Positions 61,396-64,000 of a DNA stretch of 64,000 nucleotides are shown in pieces. A program made the position numbers and the translations under genes. Below the pieces are notes generated by a model, which was not told the origin of the DNA, did not search any database, and worked only from the letters and a program-made list of their open reading frames with translations. Numbering within the stretch: position 1 is the first letter of the stretch; each line of letters begins with the position of its first letter. Source of the stretch: Thalassospira indica (GTDB taxonomy: Bacteria > Pseudomonadota > Alphaproteobacteria > Rhodospirillales > Thalassospiraceae); contig NZ_CP031555.1 in NCBI RefSeq assembly GCF_003403095.1, forward strand, positions 4,032,001-4,096,000, in the 5' to 3' direction.

Positions 61396-62924
61396 GACGC
61401 TGCCTCCCCTTTCGTCATGACCGCTTTCTGACGCGAAATACCCGATGCCAGTTTCATGATTTCTTCTTCGGTCATGGTGTCGCCTGCAACTTCGCCTGCC
61501 ATCCTGCCTTCGTGCAGAACAAGGATGCGGTCGCAAAGACCGATCAGTTCGGGCATCTCCGAAGAAATGACCAGAACCCCGACCCCGTCATCGGCAAGAT
61601 TGCGCAGGATGGTGTAAATCTCGCTTTTTGCGCCGACATCAACACCGCGTGTTGGTTCGTCAAAAATGATGATGCCCGGATGCACCGAAAGCATCTTGGC
61701 AATCGCCACTTTTTGCTGATTGCCCCCGCTCAGGGCAGAGACCGGCTGGTTCACATTTGCACAGCGCAGCGACAGCAGACGCCCCAGTTCCTCGGCGCGT
61801 TTTTCTTCGGCGCGCTGGCGTACAAATCCCCTGCTGCTGACATGGCTGAGATCAAGAGCTGTAATATTTGCCGCAATCGACAAATCAAGAAACACGCCCG
61901 ATCCTTTGCGATCTTCTGACAGATACACCAGACCGTTTTGAATGCTCTCGGCGTAGCTTTTGATGTCAAACAGCTTGTCGTGTATGCTGACAGTGCCGCT
62001 TTTCTTTCGGCTCAGGCCGCAGATCGCATGGGCAAGTTCACTGCGACCCGCCCCGATCAATCCGGCAAGACCAAGAACCTCGCCCTTACGCAGATCAAAG
62101 CTGACATCTTGCAAGAAGCTGTCATCACAAAGATCACGCACTGACATCAGCGAAGGTGTCGCATGATGAAGTTCGATATTCTTTGCCGGAAACTGATTAA
62201 GGATTTCGCGCCCGACCATTTTGGTCGCGATTTCATCGGGGCTGGTATCGGCTGTCATCAACGTGTCGATGAAAGTACCATCCCGAAATACCGTAATGCG
62301 GTCCGAAATCGCGAAGATTTCGGCCATGCGATGACTGATATAGATGATGCCGATATTGCGCGCCTTCAGGTCGGCAATGATCCGAAACAGCGCCTCGGCC
62401 TCGGTATCGGTAAGGGCGGCTGTCGGTTCGTCAAAAATCAGGACATCACAGTCAAGAGTCAGGGCCTTGGCGATTTCGACGATCTGCTGACTTGCGATCG
62501 GCAGGTTCCCGACCTTTTCATCGACCGGGATTGGTACCAGATCGGCGAGAACCTTTTTGGCGCGCTCGCGCAGTTCGCGATCATTCATCAGGAATGCGGT
62601 CCGCGAATTCGTTGCGGCCATCAGAATGTTTTCAGCAACCGAGATATCAGGGCACAGGGCAATTTCCTGATGCACCAGCCCGATACCGTGGGCCTGTGCC
62701 TTTGCCGGATCAGGCAGAACGATATCGCGCCCCTTGAAATGGATACGTCCGCGGTCAGGGGCAAACACACCACTGAGAATATTCATCAGCGTTGATTTCC
62801 CGGCGCCATTCTCGCCCATCAGGGCATGGACTTCACCGGGCATCAGCGATAGTTTGACACCGCGCAATGCCTGCACCGGACCGAATGATTTATGAATGTC
62901 GTCGACTTCTAGAATGGGCTGCAT
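61392..62924 (-). CDS. Ribose-type ABC transporter ATP-binding protein
   Basis: 510 residues with two nucleotide-binding halves. The first has Walker A GENGAGKST and Walker B VLIFDEPTAALTD. The second has a degenerate Walker A (GLIGAGRSE) but a good signature (LSGGNQQKVAIAKML) and Walker B (IIIFDEPTRGVDVG), as usual in RbsA/XylG proteins. Together with the permease and the binding protein it imports a sugar or polyol. Confidence 0.92.
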   Translation of the reverse strand: MQPILEVDDIHKSFGPVQALRGVKLSLMPGEVHALMGENGAGKSTLMNILSGVFAPDRGRIHFKGRDIVLPDPAKAQAHGIGLVHQEIALCPDISVAENILMAATNSRTAFLMNDRELRERAKKVLADLVPIPVDEKVGNLPIASQQIVEIAKALTLDCDVLIFDEPTAALTDTEAEALFRIIADLKARNIGIIYISHRMAEIFAISDRITVFRDGTFIDTLMTADTSPDEIATKMVGREILNQFPAKNIELHHATPSLMSVRDLCDDSFLQDVSFDLRKGEVLGLAGLIGAGRSELAHAICGLSRKKSGTVSIHDKLFDIKSYAESIQNGLVYLSEDRKGSGVFLDLSIAANITALDLSHVSSRGFVRQRAEEKRAEELGRLLSLRCANVNQPVSALSGGNQQKVAIAKMLSVHPGIIIFDEPTRGVDVGAKSEIYTILRNLADDGVGVLVISSEMPELIGLCDRILVLHEGRMAGEVAGDTMTEEEIMKLASGISRQKAVMTKGEAAS

Positions 62925-62957
62925 GAAACCGGCTGCCTTGCGATAAAAGAAGGGTAT

Positions 62958-63032
62958 CCCTTCCTTCCGACCAATTGAACGTGGGAGGATCGAAAGGAAG
63001 GGCGTCTGGTCGCCATGGGAATGGCGACCAGA
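62958..63032 (-). other. Paired hairpins between binding-protein and ATPase genes
   Basis: Inside the 119-bp gap a perfect 12-bp stem with a GGGA loop (TCTGGTCGCCAT / ATGGCGACCAGA, 63005-63032) follows the binding-protein stop. A second stem pairs CCCTTCCTT near 62958 with AAGGAAGGG near 63002. No U-run is seen; they likely stabilise the upstream mRNA part, raising binding-protein level. Confidence 0.6.
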
Positions 63033-63043
63033 TCTTGATGGCC

Positions 63044-64000
63044 TTACTCTTCAATACCTTTGGTACCACGACGCTTGAGATAGGCTTCCCAATAGAAGTC
63101 ATCGGCATTCTCGGCAGTCACCACCGCATAGCCGTTATCAATATAGGGAACCATCATCGGGTTGGTGCCGCTGCGCTTGTAGTCGTTCATCGGATCGATC
63201 AGATCCGGATGGGCCGCAAGAAACAGGGAGATAAAGCCCATATATCCCTGAATGCCCTGGTTCGGGTTGATCGAACCAAACACCTCGCCCGCCTTGATCA
63301 TATCCAGGATCTTGGCATTGACGTCTGCGGTCATGACCTTGATGTCGGCCTTGGTTTCAATTGCCGCCTGCGCAGCGCCCAACGCGCTGTTTGCTTCTGG
63401 CATGAAGACCGCGCCAAGGTTCGGGTGGGCCTGATGCATGGTCAGGACGGCATTATAAGCCTTGGTCGGATCCTGGTTTGACGCCGCACGGGCAACCAGC
63501 TTCATATCCGGGTGTTTTTCTTCCATGCGGGCGATGAAAGCCGAAACGCGGCGATCGTGGTTGTCCTGCCCAGGGTTTTCCAGGACGGCATATTCGCCAG
63601 ATTCGCCCATGGCTTCGGCGATGGCATCCGCCGCGGCGGCGCCTTCGCGATCATTGTTCGACGTGATATAGGCCGAACGTTTTGAATTCGGAGAGTCTGC
63701 TGCGAAGGTCACAACAGCAATGCCCTGTTCAACTGCGCGGTTGATCGGTGCGATGAAAGGATCGGAGTTCATCGGATGGACCATGATGCCAGCCGGTTGA
63801 CGCGCCAGGACCTGTTCAAAGGTCGCAATCTGCTTGTTCACATCATATTCCGGGGTGCCGGTATAAACCGTTTCACACCCCATCTGCTGTGCGGCCTGCT
63901 TGAACATTTCATAAACCGGGAACCAGTATTCAACGCCACTGACCATGACGTTCATGGCGTAAAGTTCACCCGGCTCACACTGGAACGCACTTTTCCTTGT
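63044..64000 (-). CDS. Sugar ABC transporter periplasmic binding protein (5' end outside window)
   Basis: About 318 codons are visible and the frame stays open to the window edge. The Peripla_BP_4 (RbsB-like) fold is shown by AMNVMVSGVEYWFPVYEMFKQ, QVLARQPAGIMVHPMNSDPF, TFAADSPNSKRSAYITSNN and VMTADVNAKILDMIKAGEVFGSINPN. The signal peptide is not in view. The substrate is unknown; the operon suggests a polyol or pentose-like sugar. Confidence 0.88.
   Translation of the reverse strand, partial: TRKSAFQCEPGELYAMNVMVSGVEYWFPVYEMFKQAAQQMGCETVYTGTPEYDVNKQIATFEQVLARQPAGIMVHPMNSDPFIAPINRAVEQGIAVVTFAADSPNSKRSAYITSNNDREGAAAADAIAEAMGESGEYAVLENPGQDNHDRRVSAFIARMEEKHPDMKLVARAASNQDPTKAYNAVLTMHQAHPNLGAVFMPEANSALGAAQAAIETKADIKVMTADVNAKILDMIKAGEVFGSINPNQGIQGYMGFISLFLAAHPDLIDPMNDYKRSGTNPMMVPYIDNGYAVVTAENADDFYWEAYLKRRGTKGIEE

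Overview
The window looks like the chromosome of a marine alphaproteobacterium of the Thalassospira/Rhodospirillales type. This is an inference from gene content: three TRAP transporters, a complete five-step hut pathway with formimidoylglutamate deiminase (HutF) and HutG, a CbrA-like symporter-kinase, and an aromatic-acid catabolism locus. No rRNA, tRNA or CRISPR array was seen.

Host region 1 (1-32008). It opens with the 3' part of a transporter/histidine-kinase fusion. mmsA and a divergent LysR gene follow, then a small orphan gene and three small-molecule enzymes (FAH-family hydrolase, dienelactone hydrolase, D-2-hydroxyacid dehydrogenase). The hut regulon comes next: hutC-hutF leftward and hutI-hutH-hutG-hutU rightward, around a palindromic operator-like site, with a DctP/DctQ/DctM transporter downstream of hutU. 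From 19334 to 31108 lies a divergent phenylpropanoid (hydroxycinnamate) locus. The leftward arm has a feruloyl-CoA-synthetase-like ligase, thiolase, serine hydrolase, a TRAP transporter and a DUF3237 protein. The rightward arm has an SDR, an enoyl-CoA hydratase and a second TRAP transporter. Two copies of one 19-bp inverted repeat (TTGTTAT-N5-ATAACAA) flank the divergent promoters. The rightward arm resumes at 51151 with the rest of dctM, a MarR regulator, a hot-dog thioesterase and an acyl-CoA dehydrogenase. Together these genes could run a full CoA-dependent beta-oxidation of hydroxycinnamates.

Insertion (32009-51150, 19,142 bp). A Tn7-like transposon interrupts dctM. Its ends share a terminal inverted repeat and each carries three copies of a TnsB-site-like repeat. 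It is flanked by a 5-bp duplication (CCTGA), and removing the element plus one copy restores the dctM frame. tnsA-tnsB-tnsC lie at the left end; a TnsD/TniQ gene and a tnsE homologue lie near the right end. Between them is a phosphite-oxidation operon, ptxABCDE (ABC importer, phosphite dehydrogenase, LysR regulator), preceded by a Pho-box-like array. Insertion sequences (IS630, an IS3 remnant, IS5) border this operon. A truncated sigma54 activator with a CARF-like sensor domain lies next to IS5. A truncated IS256 and an IS110/IS1111-type element fill the space before the right end. The element's core genes look more AT-rich than the host's.

Host region 2 (54246-64000) is a leftward sugar/polyol operon: ribose-type ABC transporter (binding protein cut by the window edge), SorC-type regulator, aldo/keto reductase, GlpD-like dehydrogenase, class I aldolase and FGGY kinase. 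The substrate cannot be read from the sequence; a phosphorylated polyol route is the likeliest reading.
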